From MPNP01 sp965116235 (GTDB lineage Bacteria; Pseudomonadota; Alphaproteobacteria; Rhodobacterales; Rhodobacteraceae), in NCBI GenBank assembly GCA_965116235.1, contig OZ220496.1, positions 2,976,001 to 3,040,000 on the forward strand: a stretch of DNA of 64,000 nt, written 5' to 3'. The notes under the pieces are model-generated. The model saw only the letters and a list, made by a program, of their open reading frames with translations, was not told where the DNA came from and ran no database searches. Below are positions 1 through 9,455 of the stretch, in pieces (positions within the stretch are counted from its first letter, which is position 1; each line of letters begins with the position of its first letter). Position numbers and translations under genes: made by a program.

Positions 1-789
1 CTCGCCAGTATGAACATTCATCAAGATGGCACTCCCGCCCTTCGCACCATACCCTGACACTCCGGACCTCAGGAGCTTTGTAATGACCTCTTGAGCCTGC
101 AAATCGATGGACAGATAGAGATCCCGATTGTTGGAGGAAGAATCGTTCAGCAAGTCATTGAAATACTGCTCAACGCCGGCAATCCCGACTATCTCGGCCT
201 TGTTTGCATGTTGCTCACCAAACCGAACTCCTCCCAGAACATGGGCGGCCAAGGGACCGTTGGGATAGACCCGCACCTCTCGCTGACCTGTGTATACTCC
301 CTCAATGGCTATCCGGTTGACGATCTGGCTCTGGGCGCCGGATATTTTCGTGCTGATCCAGGTAAAACTCCCGTTGCCCAGCAACCGCTTGCGAGTTGCT
401 TTATGATTGTGGGCAAGTTTGGGATTTATCTTCGACAGTTCGCCCAGAAAGTCGTCGACCTGTTCTTTGTGAACTTCATGCGGATGTGCGTAAATTGCGT
501 AACCCGGAACATTGACGGCTAGCAACTGACCATTGCGGTCGTAAATCTTGCCTCTTGAACTTATCGTCGAGACTGACTTGCTGGTGCCATCGCTCTCCAG
601 TCGCTCAGGTGTAGCCATGATCGTCATTTTGACGCCCACGGCGACAAAAAGACCAACAAGACAAAGCCCGATAAAACCGAACCTGTATTCTCGTGATCTT
701 TCCGGTTCCATTCTCGAAAATGCCGCCTTGAGACAAACGGCAAAATCCCGGATCATCCGAGTTCCATCCCGGACAGGTCTGGTTTTCAT
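1..789 (-). CDS. ftsI: Peptidoglycan transpeptidase FtsI (PBP3), N-terminal part
   Basis: Septal class B penicillin-binding protein that cross-links peptidoglycan at the division site. Only the first 263 codons are in the window; the reading frame is open to base 1 and the transpeptidase domain lies outside. Seen: a basic N-terminal tail, one membrane segment at about residues 36-59, then the class B pedestal region with the R-V-Y-P-N-G-P-L-A-A-H-V-L-G stretch typical of this family, followed by G-I-A-G-V-E. The ATG (787-789) overlaps the ftsL stop as ATGA, which suggests translational coupling. Fourth gene of a minus-strand mraZ-rsmH-ftsL-ftsI operon. The family assignment is strong; FtsI rather than another class B PBP is inferred from position. 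Confidence 0.93.
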   Translation of the reverse strand, partial: MKTRPVRDGTRMIRDFAVCLKAAFSRMEPERSREYRFGFIGLCLVGLFVAVGVKMTIMATPERLESDGTSKSVSTISSRGKIYDRNGQLLAVNVPGYAIYAHPHEVHKEQVDDFLGELSKINPKLAHNHKATRKRLLGNGSFTWISTKISGAQSQIVNRIAIEGVYTGQREVRVYPNGPLAAHVLGGVRFGEQHANKAEIVGIAGVEQYFNDLLNDSSSNNRDLYLSIDLQAQEVITKLLRSGVSGYGAKGGSAILMNVHTGE

Positions 790-1142
790 CTTGTTCCTGT
801 CTTATGACTGGCTGGCTGAACACCCCCGACACTGTCATTTGCTTCAAAGGCATCCACATCAGTTGCCAGAGGGATATCTTCCAATCGGCCGTAACTTTTT
901 TCTGAACTGTATATGAGACCCATCTGGCCATAAGTGGACTGAGTCAAGTAATCCACATATTCTGGACTGGACACATACTCCCAACTGACGGCGAGCGTAC
1001 GAAGCTCTTCGTTATTCTTCTCGATCTGAATCGCGGCCGTGCGAACCTCCTTTTCAAGGTTTTTCGTATCATGGTTGACGTAAATCGACACAAGGCCAAG
1101 GAGCAAAACCAGAACGCTTGTAAAGACGCCGTATCTCAACAT
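786..1142 (-). CDS. ftsL: Cell division protein FtsL-like
   Basis: Small bitopic division protein, 118 aa. It has a short cytoplasmic start, one N-terminal membrane helix (about residues 5-22), then a hydrophilic segment with heptad-like leucines (roughly 27-55) that would form the periplasmic coiled coil used with FtsB/FtsQ. FtsL sequences are poorly conserved, so the call rests on size, topology and its place between rsmH and ftsI. The start overlaps the rsmH end by 7 nt and the stop overlaps the ftsI start by 4 nt. The C-terminal third is low in recognisable features. Confidence 0.85.
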   Translation of the reverse strand: MLRYGVFTSVLVLLLGLVSIYVNHDTKNLEKEVRTAAIQIEKNNEELRTLAVSWEYVSSPEYVDYLTQSTYGQMGLIYSSEKSYGRLEDIPLATDVDAFEANDSVGGVQPASHKTGTR

Positions 1143-2116
1143 TCGATTTCCCTTGGTTCAGACAGTGCATGCCGTGCCGAGGGGACTTTGCAGATCGTTC
1201 CCTTTTTCCTGACCAGACGCAACTTTGCCGAGCGTGCACGCGGGTTGCGTTCAACTTCTCCTTTTTGAGGAAGAACCGGCTTTTTGCTGATCACCTCAAA
1301 GCCCGAATCTGCCATTTCCAATTCTGGCCTGTGGCGGTTGGAACCGGCTTTCGACCGGAAGAAATCCTTGACATAGCGATCTTCCAAGGAGTTGAAAGTG
1401 ACAACGGCGACAATTCCCCCCGGTTTCAAAGACCGCTTGGCCGCCTTCAAGCCCATGGCCAATTGGTCATGTTCTCCGTTTACCACCGTGCGAAGTGCCA
1501 TGAAGGTTTTTGTGGCCGGATGAGTTCCTTTCTTTTGGTCGTATGGAACGGCTTGTCTTATCAGCCGAGCCAGTTCCAAGGTTGACTGGATGGAAGCCTG
1601 CTTCCTTTGTGCGACTATGCTTTTCACAATTCTCTTTGCATGCCTTTCCTCACCATGGACGAAGAGCATTTTGGCCAAGGCATCTTCAGAATAGGTGTTG
1701 ACAATGTCGGCGGCGGTCATGCCCACCCTGTTGTCCATGCGCATGTCAAGCGGACCATCCCGGCTGAAGGAAAATCCCCGTTCACTTTGTTCCAGTTGCG
1801 GTGAAGACACCCCCAAGTCAAACACCACTCCATCGGCCGGAAGAAATGGCCGAACCTTGGGATGCCGGTCAAAGTCGCCAAACCGGCAGGAGACAAACTC
1901 CATTTTTCTTCTGAGACTTTCGGGCAGCAATTGATACCTTGCCTCGGCTTCGGGGTCGCAGTCAAGAGCCACAACTTTTTCAGCGCCGGAATCAACAAGC
2001 GCCCGGGAGTACCCACCGTTGCCAAATGTCGCATCAATCCAGACCTGACGGGTTGGATTGACATGATCGAGAAATGCATCCACCAGTACCGGGACATGAA
2101 CTTGATGACTGACCAC
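1136..2116 (-). CDS. rsmH: 16S rRNA (cytosine-1402-N4)-methyltransferase RsmH
   Basis: SAM-dependent methyltransferase (MraW) that N4-methylates C1402 in the 16S rRNA decoding centre. 326 aa, normal length. Seen: N-terminal H-V-P-V-L, the SAM-binding D-A-T-F-G-N-G-G-Y, the family hallmark F-D-L-G-V-S-S-P-Q-L followed by G-F-S-F and D-M-R-M, and near the end N-P-R-A-R-S-A-K-L-R. It starts 21 nt after the mraZ stop and overlaps ftsL by 7 nt, so it belongs to one transcription unit with the flanking division genes. Confidence 0.97.
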   Translation of the reverse strand: MVSHQVHVPVLVDAFLDHVNPTRQVWIDATFGNGGYSRALVDSGAEKVVALDCDPEAEARYQLLPESLRRKMEFVSCRFGDFDRHPKVRPFLPADGVVFDLGVSSPQLEQSERGFSFSRDGPLDMRMDNRVGMTAADIVNTYSEDALAKMLFVHGEERHAKRIVKSIVAQRKQASIQSTLELARLIRQAVPYDQKKGTHPATKTFMALRTVVNGEHDQLAMGLKAAKRSLKPGGIVAVVTFNSLEDRYVKDFFRSKAGSNRHRPELEMADSGFEVISKKPVLPQKGEVERNPRARSAKLRLVRKKGTICKVPSARHALSEPREIEC

Positions 2117-2137
2117 AATCCATCACCCCGTCGGCAT

Positions 2138-2629
2138 CTAATCAAGAAGAACTAGCGGGTTAACCACTTTGTCATCCCCTCTGAACATTGCTTCGAGCTG
2201 CTTTTGCCGGACCGCATACTTGTCTGGATCCCAAATCTGGAAGGTTTCTCCCTTGCCGGCGAAGCAGACATTTGCACCCAAATTTGCCTTTTGCCGGATT
2301 GATTGTGGCACCAGCATTCGGCCATTGGGGTCGAGCTGAACGAAGATCGACTTTGTTTCGTAGAAGTTTTCCAGAAACTCACGCTCAGCCGAGCCTCGTC
2401 CATACTTGGTCTTGATCTTTTCATGAATTTCGACGGCCAGAGGCAACGGGTAGCACTCCAGATGCTCCTGCCGACTGTCCCCGAACACGACTACGACGGT
2501 CGAGGTGTCAACCTCAGAATTGAGTGTCGAATTGGCGCTAATGATAATCTTGCGAAAGTCGGCCGGGATGGACACTCGGCCCTTGGGGTCCATTTTGTGA
2601 ACGCCTTCACCTCGGAAAATGGCTAGCAT
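2138..2629 (-). CDS. mraZ: Transcriptional regulator MraZ
   Basis: AbrB-fold DNA-binding protein that heads the dcw operon and represses its own promoter in studied bacteria. 163 aa. The two tandem SpoVT/AbrB repeats are visible, each with its D-x-x-G-R signature: M-D-P-K-G-R-V-S-I-P near residue 13 and L-D-P-N-G-R-M-L-V-P near residue 99. First gene of the minus-strand operon, preceded by about 190 nt of leader and a promoter with repeated TGGG boxes. Confidence 0.97.
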   Translation of the reverse strand: MLAIFRGEGVHKMDPKGRVSIPADFRKIIISANSTLNSEVDTSTVVVVFGDSRQEHLECYPLPLAVEIHEKIKTKYGRGSAEREFLENFYETKSIFVQLDPNGRMLVPQSIRQKANLGANVCFAGKGETFQIWDPDKYAVRQKQLEAMFRGDDKVVNPLVLLD

Positions 2630-2821
2630 CGTGACGACCTTACGACAAAACTCCCAATCGACCCTGTGGTGAGGGCAGCAGCTTGTACGGTTCGTGTTCT
2701 ACAAGCTCCCTGCCCTCGATATCGCCCTTCAGAATTGGTTTCTTCTTGTTGAAATGTCCCTACCTCAATGCCATTCGCCAATGGCCCGCTGCTCGACACA
2801 AACTTTCAGGCAAACAGTGGC

Positions 2822-2874
2822 TAACTATATCCAATTTAATGGGATGTCAATGATATTTGACCCACTTGACCCCA
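2822..2874 (-). promoter_or_regulatory. mraZ promoter with MraZ-box-like repeats
   Basis: On the minus strand a perfect -35 TTGACA (2845-2850) is followed by TATAGT (2824-2829, 15-nt spacer) or TAGTTA (2822-2827, 17-nt spacer). Just upstream lie TGGGG (2870-2874) and TGGGT (2860-2864), spaced by exactly 10 nt. MraZ is known to bind direct TGGGN repeats with 5-nt spacers upstream of mraZ, which fits autoregulation. A third box one turn further up (TGTTG) is a poor match. The transcription start would be near 2815. Confidence 0.55.
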
Positions 2875-3034
2875 CCAGCCAACACTCGTGAGGGTAAAGT
2901 TCTGCAGTTAAAACAATATCTTGATAATAATCAGTTATTTAAATCAAAATAATGATTTGCTGCCAGGGAAAAAATTTTTACGCACGGCAAAACAGGGGCA
3001 ATTTCTGGATTCATGTGGGAAACTATACCACTAT

Positions 3035-4099
3035 TCAGACGATGATTTCACCCATCGTACGAAAAATTTTGGCCATTTCATTATTCTGCATGGCGACAGG
3101 TCGACCGCTGTCCCCGGACTTTCGAATTTCCAGTTCAAGCGGAATTTCACCCAAGATGGGCACGCCCTGTTTTCTGGCTTCTCTGCGAATGCCGTTTTTG
3201 CCAAACAGATACTCCCTGTGGTGACATTTCGGACACTGATAGTAGGACAAGTTTTCGATCATGCCGATGACTGGAGTGTTCAGTTTCTTGAACATGGCCA
3301 TGGCCCGTCTGGCATCAAGCAACGCCACATCCTGAGGAGTGCAGACGATGATTGCCCCGGACGGGCTGAATCTCTGGCACAGGGTCAGTTGCACGTCGCC
3401 AGTACCCGGCGGCAAATCAACCAGCAATATGTCCAGTGTCTCCCATTGGACCTGCTGGAGCATCTGCTGCAAGGCCCCCATGAGCATCGGGCCACGCCAA
3501 ATGACGGCCTCTTCCTGAGGCAGCAGCAACCCTATCGACATGATCTTCACGCCATGGACCTGCAAGGGAATTATCGTCTTGCCATCGGGTGATGTCGGCT
3601 TCTTGCTTGTTCCCATCATCTTGGGCAACGATGGACCATGGATATCACCGTCAAGCAGGCCGACCTTGTACCCAAGTTGACTCAAGGCCACAGCGAGATT
3701 GACTGACACCGTGGACTTGCCAACTCCTCCTTTGCCTGAGGCAACGGCCACAATCTTGTTCACCGAGGCCAGGTTGGTCAAATCGGTTTCGCGCTGGGGA
3801 TGACCACCAAGCTTCAAGTCAGGCGGCGGACCTTTTGGTTGCATCTGGGGGCTGGATTCCCTGTGGGAAGTCATGACCACGGCAGCTTTTTCGACACCAT
3901 CCATTTCCTCAAGCACCCTGATTGCCGCGCGTCGAACCGGCTCCATGCTCGGGCCAAGCTCAGCTGGCACTTCCAAGACAAAACTCACATTGTCGTCACG
4001 GATCGAAAGGGCTCGGACATAATCAAGCTCGACAATGTTCCCTTGGGGAATCGTGATCCTGGACAACTCTTCCAGCACCTGCGCCTTGGATACCGTCAT
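3035..4099 (-). CDS. apbC: Mrp/ApbC/NBP35-family Fe-S cluster carrier ATPase
   Basis: P-loop ATPase that binds and transfers Fe-S clusters to apoproteins in the cytoplasm. Seen in order: an N-terminal DUF59/MIP18-like domain (about residues 1-85), a linker rich in Pro/Gly, then the deviant Walker A G-K-G-G-V-G-K-S-T near residue 125, D-G-D-I-H-G-P-S, L-P-P-G-T-G-D, and the C-terminal C-P-K-C pair that carries the cluster. I chose the ATG at 4097-4099, just behind GGGAG. An upstream in-frame start would add 31 residues with no family match. The gene stands alone between uvrD and mraZ. Confidence 0.93.
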   Translation of the reverse strand: MTVSKAQVLEELSRITIPQGNIVELDYVRALSIRDDNVSFVLEVPAELGPSMEPVRRAAIRVLEEMDGVEKAAVVMTSHRESSPQMQPKGPPPDLKLGGHPQRETDLTNLASVNKIVAVASGKGGVGKSTVSVNLAVALSQLGYKVGLLDGDIHGPSLPKMMGTSKKPTSPDGKTIIPLQVHGVKIMSIGLLLPQEEAVIWRGPMLMGALQQMLQQVQWETLDILLVDLPPGTGDVQLTLCQRFSPSGAIIVCTPQDVALLDARRAMAMFKKLNTPVIGMIENLSYYQCPKCHHREYLFGKNGIRREARKQGVPILGEIPLELEIRKSGDSGRPVAMQNNEMAKIFRTMGEIIV

Positions 4100-4250
4100 T
4101 GTCAATCTCCCTTCGCTGACTGTGAAGCACTCTCTACATCTTGTGACACGCCTTGCAGCGCTTTTCGCCTCACCAGATATCCGGCTATCCAACTGCGAGC
4201 GAACCCTTTCCAGAATCCACTGGCCACGTGTTCTCTTCGCAAGCGTGATT

Positions 4251-6743
4251 TTATATTTTTGCCACGTATTCCGCTAAAATCAGCTTCTCGGTCTTGTTGT
4301 CAAACTTGATCATGAGGCGGTTGTTGCTTGCTGCCATGACCGTACCGTTGCCAAAGGTTGGATGCTTCACCCGATGACCCTCGTTGATTCTCTCCGCCCG
4401 GTGATTGGCGCCGTTTTGGACTCCTCCGCCAACCTGGGGAGACTTTGTCAGAATTGCGGCTTGTTTATGGCGGGGTTGGAAGTGCCCACGCCTTGCTCCG
4501 GACATCAAGCGCCCATTGACGTAAAACTCAACGCTCTCAGGCGGGAGTTCCTTTATAAATCTCGATGCCTGCAGGTTGCTTATCATCTGTCCATTCAGCA
4601 GAACCGTCGTGCTGTAAGAAATGTAACATAACTCCTTCACTCTGGTGATTCCAACATGGGCCAGCCGCCTCTCTTCCTCTAGTTCCTCTGAGGTCGCAAG
4701 CCTTCGGGCCAACTCCGTTTCTTGCCCGATGTCATCGGGAACCCTGCTTCGGTCCCACTTCAAGATCAAGTTACACAATTCACGAAGGTCTGGTTCGTCG
4801 ACCATGCTCGGATCATCCATCTCGGTAACAGCGTCCTTTGCCCGACGGAAAAAACGGCCCATATCATCCACTGTTCTCGGCTTATATCGCAAAAGAAGCA
4901 CGGCCAACTCATATCCCGTTCTTGAGCGATTCTGCAGCGCGTCCTCAAGTGACCGAATCCATGGCAATCCTCCTTCATTCCACCCAATCAGGTGCATGAC
5001 TGGGTACTCAGACCCCTTTGACGCATGGAGAGTCATCAGAGTAACCTCACTGGACGTTGCTTTTGCCTGGGTACTATCCTCATTCAGAAGACTGATGTGC
5101 TCAATATATTCATCGAGTGAATCAAAACGGCCCGCCATTTCTGCCAATTTGGCCTGATTGTCCATTCGAACGGTAAAATCGTCCGGAAAGTTCTTTTTGA
5201 GATAGTCTGGAAAGCCAACCTCTTCAAAGACCGAGGTAACCTTCTGGACCCATTGCGCATCGCTCACGAGCAGTTGATCCGACCAGTGATCGACATTGCT
5301 GGCAAATGCCCCCACTCTTCTTGCAGCTGCAGGGCCGAGAGCGTTCTCCGCAACCATTTGCCTTGCCGCATCCAATTTGGCGATGCCATGCTCGCTGGCA
5401 AACTGACTGATCCTCTCGACAGTGACCTTGCCGATTCCGCGGGGAGGAGTATTGACAATGCGATCAAAGGCGACGCCATCCGCCGGGTTGTGAATCAGCT
5501 TCAGATAACCCAAGGCATCCTTTATTTCCCGTCGATCATAAAATTTTGGCCCCCCGACGACTCGATAGGGAATCTGAAGTTCCATGAACTTCTCCTCGAT
5601 ATCCGCTGTCTGGGACCAAGTCCTTGCCGCGACTGCAATTTCGGAGAGATCAAACGTCCTTGCTCCAACTCCGACATCTGTGAGTCTGCGGACATTATCC
5701 GCAACGAACCGAGCCTCTTGCCCTGGCGTGCCATAACTGTGCACCCTTATCTTGTGGGCACCGGCACTGGTAGGCTCTGCCATACGCAGTGACTTGCCGT
5801 GGCGGTAAAGATTGTTCTGAATCAGTCCGACCGCCGATTTCAGAATATGAAATGACGACCGATAATTCTCCTCAAGCCTGAGTATCCTGGCACCGGTAAA
5901 ATGATTTGAGAAATCAAGCATGATCTGAGGCTTGGCGCCTCGCCAACTGTATATGGCCTGATCATCATCGCCGACACAGCACAGGTTCTTTTTCTTCTGC
6001 GTCAGCAATCTGATCAACTGGTACTGGCAGATGTTCGTATCTTGGTATTCATCGACCATGAAATAGATGAATTTATCTTGATATTCCGCCAGCGGACCGC
6101 CGTTCTCGGCGAAGATTTTAACGACATGCAGAATCAGGTCACCAAAGTCGGCACAGTTGGACACTTGCAACTCGGACTGGTACATCTGGTAGAGTTTGAA
6201 TGCCTTGCCACCAAACGATTTCTTTTCATGATCATTCAGATCATCAGGAAGCCTGGCGTCGTTCTTCCAGTGATTGATAAGACTTGCCAGATGCCTTGGA
6301 GTCCACTCCTTCTTGTCAATTTTCTCCCGGTCCAGCAGCTCCTTGATGACCTTCTGCTGATCACGATCATCAATGATGGAAAAGTTGGTGTTCAGCCCGA
6401 CCCTTTCGGCTTCCCGCCGCAGGATCTTGGCTGACATAGAGTGAAATGTCCCGACCCAGGTCAGTTCGGACGGGTCAACATCAATCAGGTTTTGGATTCG
6501 TGTCTTTAATTCGTTTGCAGCCTTGTTGGTGAAGGTCACCATGAAGACTTCCCACGGCCTTGCCAGACCGTTCTGGATGATATAGGCCATTCTCGAAATC
6601 AGGGTGCGGGTCTTCCCCGTACCGGCACCGGCCACGATCAAGAGCGGACCGTCCGTTTGCCTGACCGCCTCTTTCTGGGCCGAATTCAATCCTTTGAGAA
6701 TGTCATCTGGAACTGCCCTTGCTCCATCCGGCATGTTCTGCAT
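4251..6743 (-). CDS. UvrD/PcrA/Rep-type DNA helicase
   Basis: Superfamily 1A 3'-5' DNA helicase for repair or replication restart. About 830 aa. Seen: Walker A G-A-G-T-G-K-T near residue 40, the DEYQDT Walker B box, G-D-D-D-Q-A-I-Y-S-W-R-G, L-E-E-N-Y-R-S, T-L-H-A-S-K-G-S-E-Y-P, and motif VI R-R-L-A-H-V-G-I-T-R. The C-terminal end has the small tail domain of PcrA/UvrD (H-P-T-F-G-N-G-T-V). Odd: between G-G-L-P-W-I and the E-E-E-R-R of motif VI there are about 95 residues, far more than in Rep or UvrD. The start could also be an upstream ATG at 6815; I prefer 6743 because homology begins soon after. Confidence 0.9.
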   Translation of the reverse strand: MQNMPDGARAVPDDILKGLNSAQKEAVRQTDGPLLIVAGAGTGKTRTLISRMAYIIQNGLARPWEVFMVTFTNKAANELKTRIQNLIDVDPSELTWVGTFHSMSAKILRREAERVGLNTNFSIIDDRDQQKVIKELLDREKIDKKEWTPRHLASLINHWKNDARLPDDLNDHEKKSFGGKAFKLYQMYQSELQVSNCADFGDLILHVVKIFAENGGPLAEYQDKFIYFMVDEYQDTNICQYQLIRLLTQKKKNLCCVGDDDQAIYSWRGAKPQIMLDFSNHFTGARILRLEENYRSSFHILKSAVGLIQNNLYRHGKSLRMAEPTSAGAHKIRVHSYGTPGQEARFVADNVRRLTDVGVGARTFDLSEIAVAARTWSQTADIEEKFMELQIPYRVVGGPKFYDRREIKDALGYLKLIHNPADGVAFDRIVNTPPRGIGKVTVERISQFASEHGIAKLDAARQMVAENALGPAAARRVGAFASNVDHWSDQLLVSDAQWVQKVTSVFEEVGFPDYLKKNFPDDFTVRMDNQAKLAEMAGRFDSLDEYIEHISLLNEDSTQAKATSSEVTLMTLHASKGSEYPVMHLIGWNEGGLPWIRSLEDALQNRSRTGYELAVLLLRYKPRTVDDMGRFFRRAKDAVTEMDDPSMVDEPDLRELCNLILKWDRSRVPDDIGQETELARRLATSEELEEERRLAHVGITRVKELCYISYSTTVLLNGQMISNLQASRFIKELPPESVEFYVNGRLMSGARRGHFQPRHKQAAILTKSPQVGGGVQNGANHRAERINEGHRVKHPTFGNGTVMAASNNRLMIKFDNKTEKLILAEYVAKI

Positions 6744-6815
6744 TGCCTGCAAGTCTAGATCCTTTCCGATTCGATGATAAAATGAATTAACCTGTACACA
6801 ATCATGCCAACACAA

Positions 6816-7679
6816 CCGTATCGAGACTCATATGGTTTGCGGGCCACGAACGGGTTCCATGCCCTTCTCACGGATTACCGGTGTCGTCAGAATGAACAAT
6901 CCACGCAACCGGTTCAGTCCCTGACGTCATGTGATTGGGACCATATGGGTGCTCCAGGGCCGGTGAGGCTACAGGCTAGGCACTGAAATGCACTTTGAGA
7001 GTGGTGCGCCCTGCGCACGAAGTGGGTCCGACTGGTGTCAGCGGGATCATTAACGATCACGTCCGATACCCCTGAGCCAGCGTCATTGCCGCCGATACCA
7101 GTCCATTTTCCATGTCGCCTGATTGAATCCTGCCTTCCGTCTCTCTTTTGACTTCGATTTTCAATTGAGCTCGTGGAACTTTGGATCGTGTGACCCGTTT
7201 TCAAGACCTCGACAACCACAAGCATGTCTTGCAATCCTCCAGCTCCATGGCAATACCCGTTCTTTCCAGTCATGGCCATCCTGCGCTCGACCATCCGTTT
7301 TCTCCGACCCTTTTCCTCCACTTGCAACAGGTACGCTGTCGATGTGCGACCTTTATCGTCAGCCTTCGCGTATGAGCCCAGCACCGGTCAACAAGCAGCA
7401 TTCCGATGCTGGGTGATCATGGAGCGCTCGGCTTAAGTCTGATCTATTATCAGACCTAGAACGATGACCGGACTACACACTCCGACAAGAATGCGATGTC
7501 AAAAGTCAACATTCCCATTTTGAGTCAGCATCATATATACACCCCACTATACTCAATTCGGCTCGGCTGACATTATCATCCGCTTTGATATTAAGAACTA
7601 TCCATAACGGCTCCTCAAAGATACCAAATCCCACGAGACGACCAAAAAACAACTTTTACTGAAAAAATGAAGATCATTC
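6816..7679. other. Gene-poor interval
   Basis: No convincing gene. The longest open frame (6914-7384, minus) has no recognisable domain, no good ribosome site and odd composition, and I treat it as noise or decayed sequence. One perfect stem-loop is present at 7437-7455 (7-bp stem GTCTGAT/ATCAGAC, 5-nt loop) without a following T tract. The 5' region of the TerC gene shows no pattern that I can match to the yybP-ykoY manganese riboswitch. Confidence 0.5.
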
Positions 7680-8429
7680 ATGTTCGTTCCAAGTGATATT
7701 TTTCCCCTCATACTGGGCTTTGTATCGCTGTGTGCCATCGAGATTATCCTGGCCGTAGACAATGTGCTTTTTATCTCGATCGTAGCGGAACGGCTGCCGC
7801 AGGCCCAAAGACGCAAAGCGCGGGTCATAGGCTTGTCTCTGGGATTGATCTTTCGCATCATCTTCCTGTTTTCAATCTCTTGGTTAACGGGCCTGACTGC
7901 CGATATCCTGTCATTCGGTTTCTTGAGCATTTCCATCAGCCTGAGTTGGCGGGACATCATTCTGATTCTGGGCGGGGCTTTTCTTGTGGTCAAGGCGACC
8001 CATGAAATAGTCCGGGAAATAGAATACAAACATGACTTCAAACCTAGAACTACAGGGAACTTTGTTGCAGTCATAGTTCAAATTGCCGTGCTTGACGTTG
8101 TGTTTTCGATTGATTCAGTCCTGACAGCGATTGGACTGGTGGAGGAAATTTGGGTCATGGTGGCCGCCATCTGTGTTTCAATGGTGGTCATGATCATCGC
8201 CGCTGAAGGAATAGCCCGGTTCATTGCGACATACCCCTCCCTCAAGATTCTGGGACTCTGCTTCCTCGTTCTGATTGGTCTGTATCTCTTCGCCGATGGG
8301 TTTGGACAACATTTTGACAAGAACTACATTTACTCTGCCATGGCTTTCTCCAGTGTCGTGATAGTACTGAATATCATGGTTCGGAAATCCAAGCCCGGAC
8401 AGTTGGAAAAACGTGCAGCCGATGACTGA
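7680..8429 (+). CDS. TerC-family integral membrane protein
   Basis: Polytopic inner membrane protein of the TerC superfamily, linked in other bacteria to metal (notably manganese) efflux or loading of exported proteins. 249 aa with about seven hydrophobic segments. The two internal family motifs are clear: E-I-I-L-A-V-D-N-V-L-F-I-S near residue 20, and V-L-D-V-V-F-S-I-D-S-V near residue 140, each with the acidic residues that line the transport path. It appears monocistronic, 126 nt before the EamA gene. The substrate is not visible from the sequence. Confidence 0.88.
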   Translation: MFVPSDIFPLILGFVSLCAIEIILAVDNVLFISIVAERLPQAQRRKARVIGLSLGLIFRIIFLFSISWLTGLTADILSFGFLSISISLSWRDIILILGGAFLVVKATHEIVREIEYKHDFKPRTTGNFVAVIVQIAVLDVVFSIDSVLTAIGLVEEIWVMVAAICVSMVVMIIAAEGIARFIATYPSLKILGLCFLVLIGLYLFADGFGQHFDKNYIYSAMAFSSVVIVLNIMVRKSKPGQLEKRAADD

Positions 8430-8555
8430 TCCGGACATTCTGCATGCCGGGAGCCGGCATCCGATTGGTCGGAACGAGCGTGGCGTCAAGTGTCTCTGAC
8501 CACGAGTGATATCGGCAAGTGTCATGGCATGACGTAATCAAGATCTTCCGCGTCG

Positions 8556-9455
8556 ATGTTTAACGAACCCAAGGATCACGTGGACACATCGGGAGTGATA
8601 GCACTCGTGCTGTTTTCCGCCCTTTTGGGTTTTAATCAGGTTGTCATCAAATTTACCCATGAAGGACTGCAGCCCGTATTCTGGGCAAGCCTACGTTCAC
8701 TGATCGCTTTGCTGGTCGTAGCCGTGTGGTTCAAACTCGCCAAAAGCCCGTTGCGTTTTGACAGGAAGTATCTGAAGTCAGGCATGCTGATCGGATTCGT
8801 GTTTTCGACCGAGTTCCTGTTCCTGTTTCTGGCTCTTGACCTCACTACCGTCGTTCGAACGTCCATCATCTTTTATACCATGCCGGTTTGGCTCGCACTG
8901 TTCGCTCATCACTTCGTTCCCAACGAGCGCCTCACCAAAGTCAAGGCGCTTGGACTGGTCCTCTCCGTGATTGGGGTGACATGCGCCTTTCTGGAACGTG
9001 AGGTCGACGGCAGCAGGGCGAGTTTGATCGGTGACCTGTGTGCCCTGGCTGCCGCCATTTTTTGGGCGGGAATTCCCCTTTGCACCCGACTATCCGACAT
9101 AAAAAACGAAAGACCCGCAATGCAGCTTGCCTGGCAACTCCTTGTTTCTTTCCCTGCCTTGCTCGTTGCTTCGCTCTTTTTTGGTCCGTGGATCCGGGAA
9201 ATCCAGGGCGTTCACTATCTGGGGATTGGGTTTCAGGCTGTAATCGTGGTTGGTTTCGGGTTTGTTTTCTGGCTCAGGCTGCTGGCCGTCTATCCAATCA
9301 GCATTGTGGCCAGTTTCAGTTTTCTCGGTCCTGTGTTTGGTGTATTTCTCGGATGGCTCATTCTTGATGAACCCGTTTCACTCAATACTCTTGGGGGATT
9401 GGCGCTGGTTTCAGTTGGGATCGTTCTGATCAACCGACCACCACGGAGAATTTAG
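8556..9455 (+). CDS. EamA/DMT-family transporter
   Basis: Inner membrane permease of the drug/metabolite transporter superfamily, 299 aa, with ten predicted membrane helices arranged as two EamA repeats of about 140 residues. The second half shows the family ending with G-P-V-F-G-V-F-L-G-W-L-I-L-D-E-P. The substrate is unknown; amino acids or other small metabolites are typical. A perfect inverted repeat (9485-9499, stem CCCGAAT/ATTCGGG) lies 30 nt after the stop and could help termination, though no T run follows. Confidence 0.87.
   Translation: MFNEPKDHVDTSGVIALVLFSALLGFNQVVIKFTHEGLQPVFWASLRSLIALLVVAVWFKLAKSPLRFDRKYLKSGMLIGFVFSTEFLFLFLALDLTTVVRTSIIFYTMPVWLALFAHHFVPNERLTKVKALGLVLSVIGVTCAFLEREVDGSRASLIGDLCALAAAIFWAGIPLCTRLSDIKNERPAMQLAWQLLVSFPALLVASLFFGPWIREIQGVHYLGIGFQAVIVVGFGFVFWLRLLAVYPISIVASFSFLGPVFGVFLGWLILDEPVSLNTLGGLALVSVGIVLINRPPRRI

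Noticed and set aside
6914..7384. 156-codon minus-strand frame in the gap before the TerC gene
   Set aside because: No ribosome site, no domain, unusual composition with several overlapping frames on both strands. Left as non-coding.
7456..7679. Possible yybP-ykoY manganese riboswitch before the TerC-family gene
   Set aside because: TerC genes often have one, but the conserved helices and junction sequences are not visible here.
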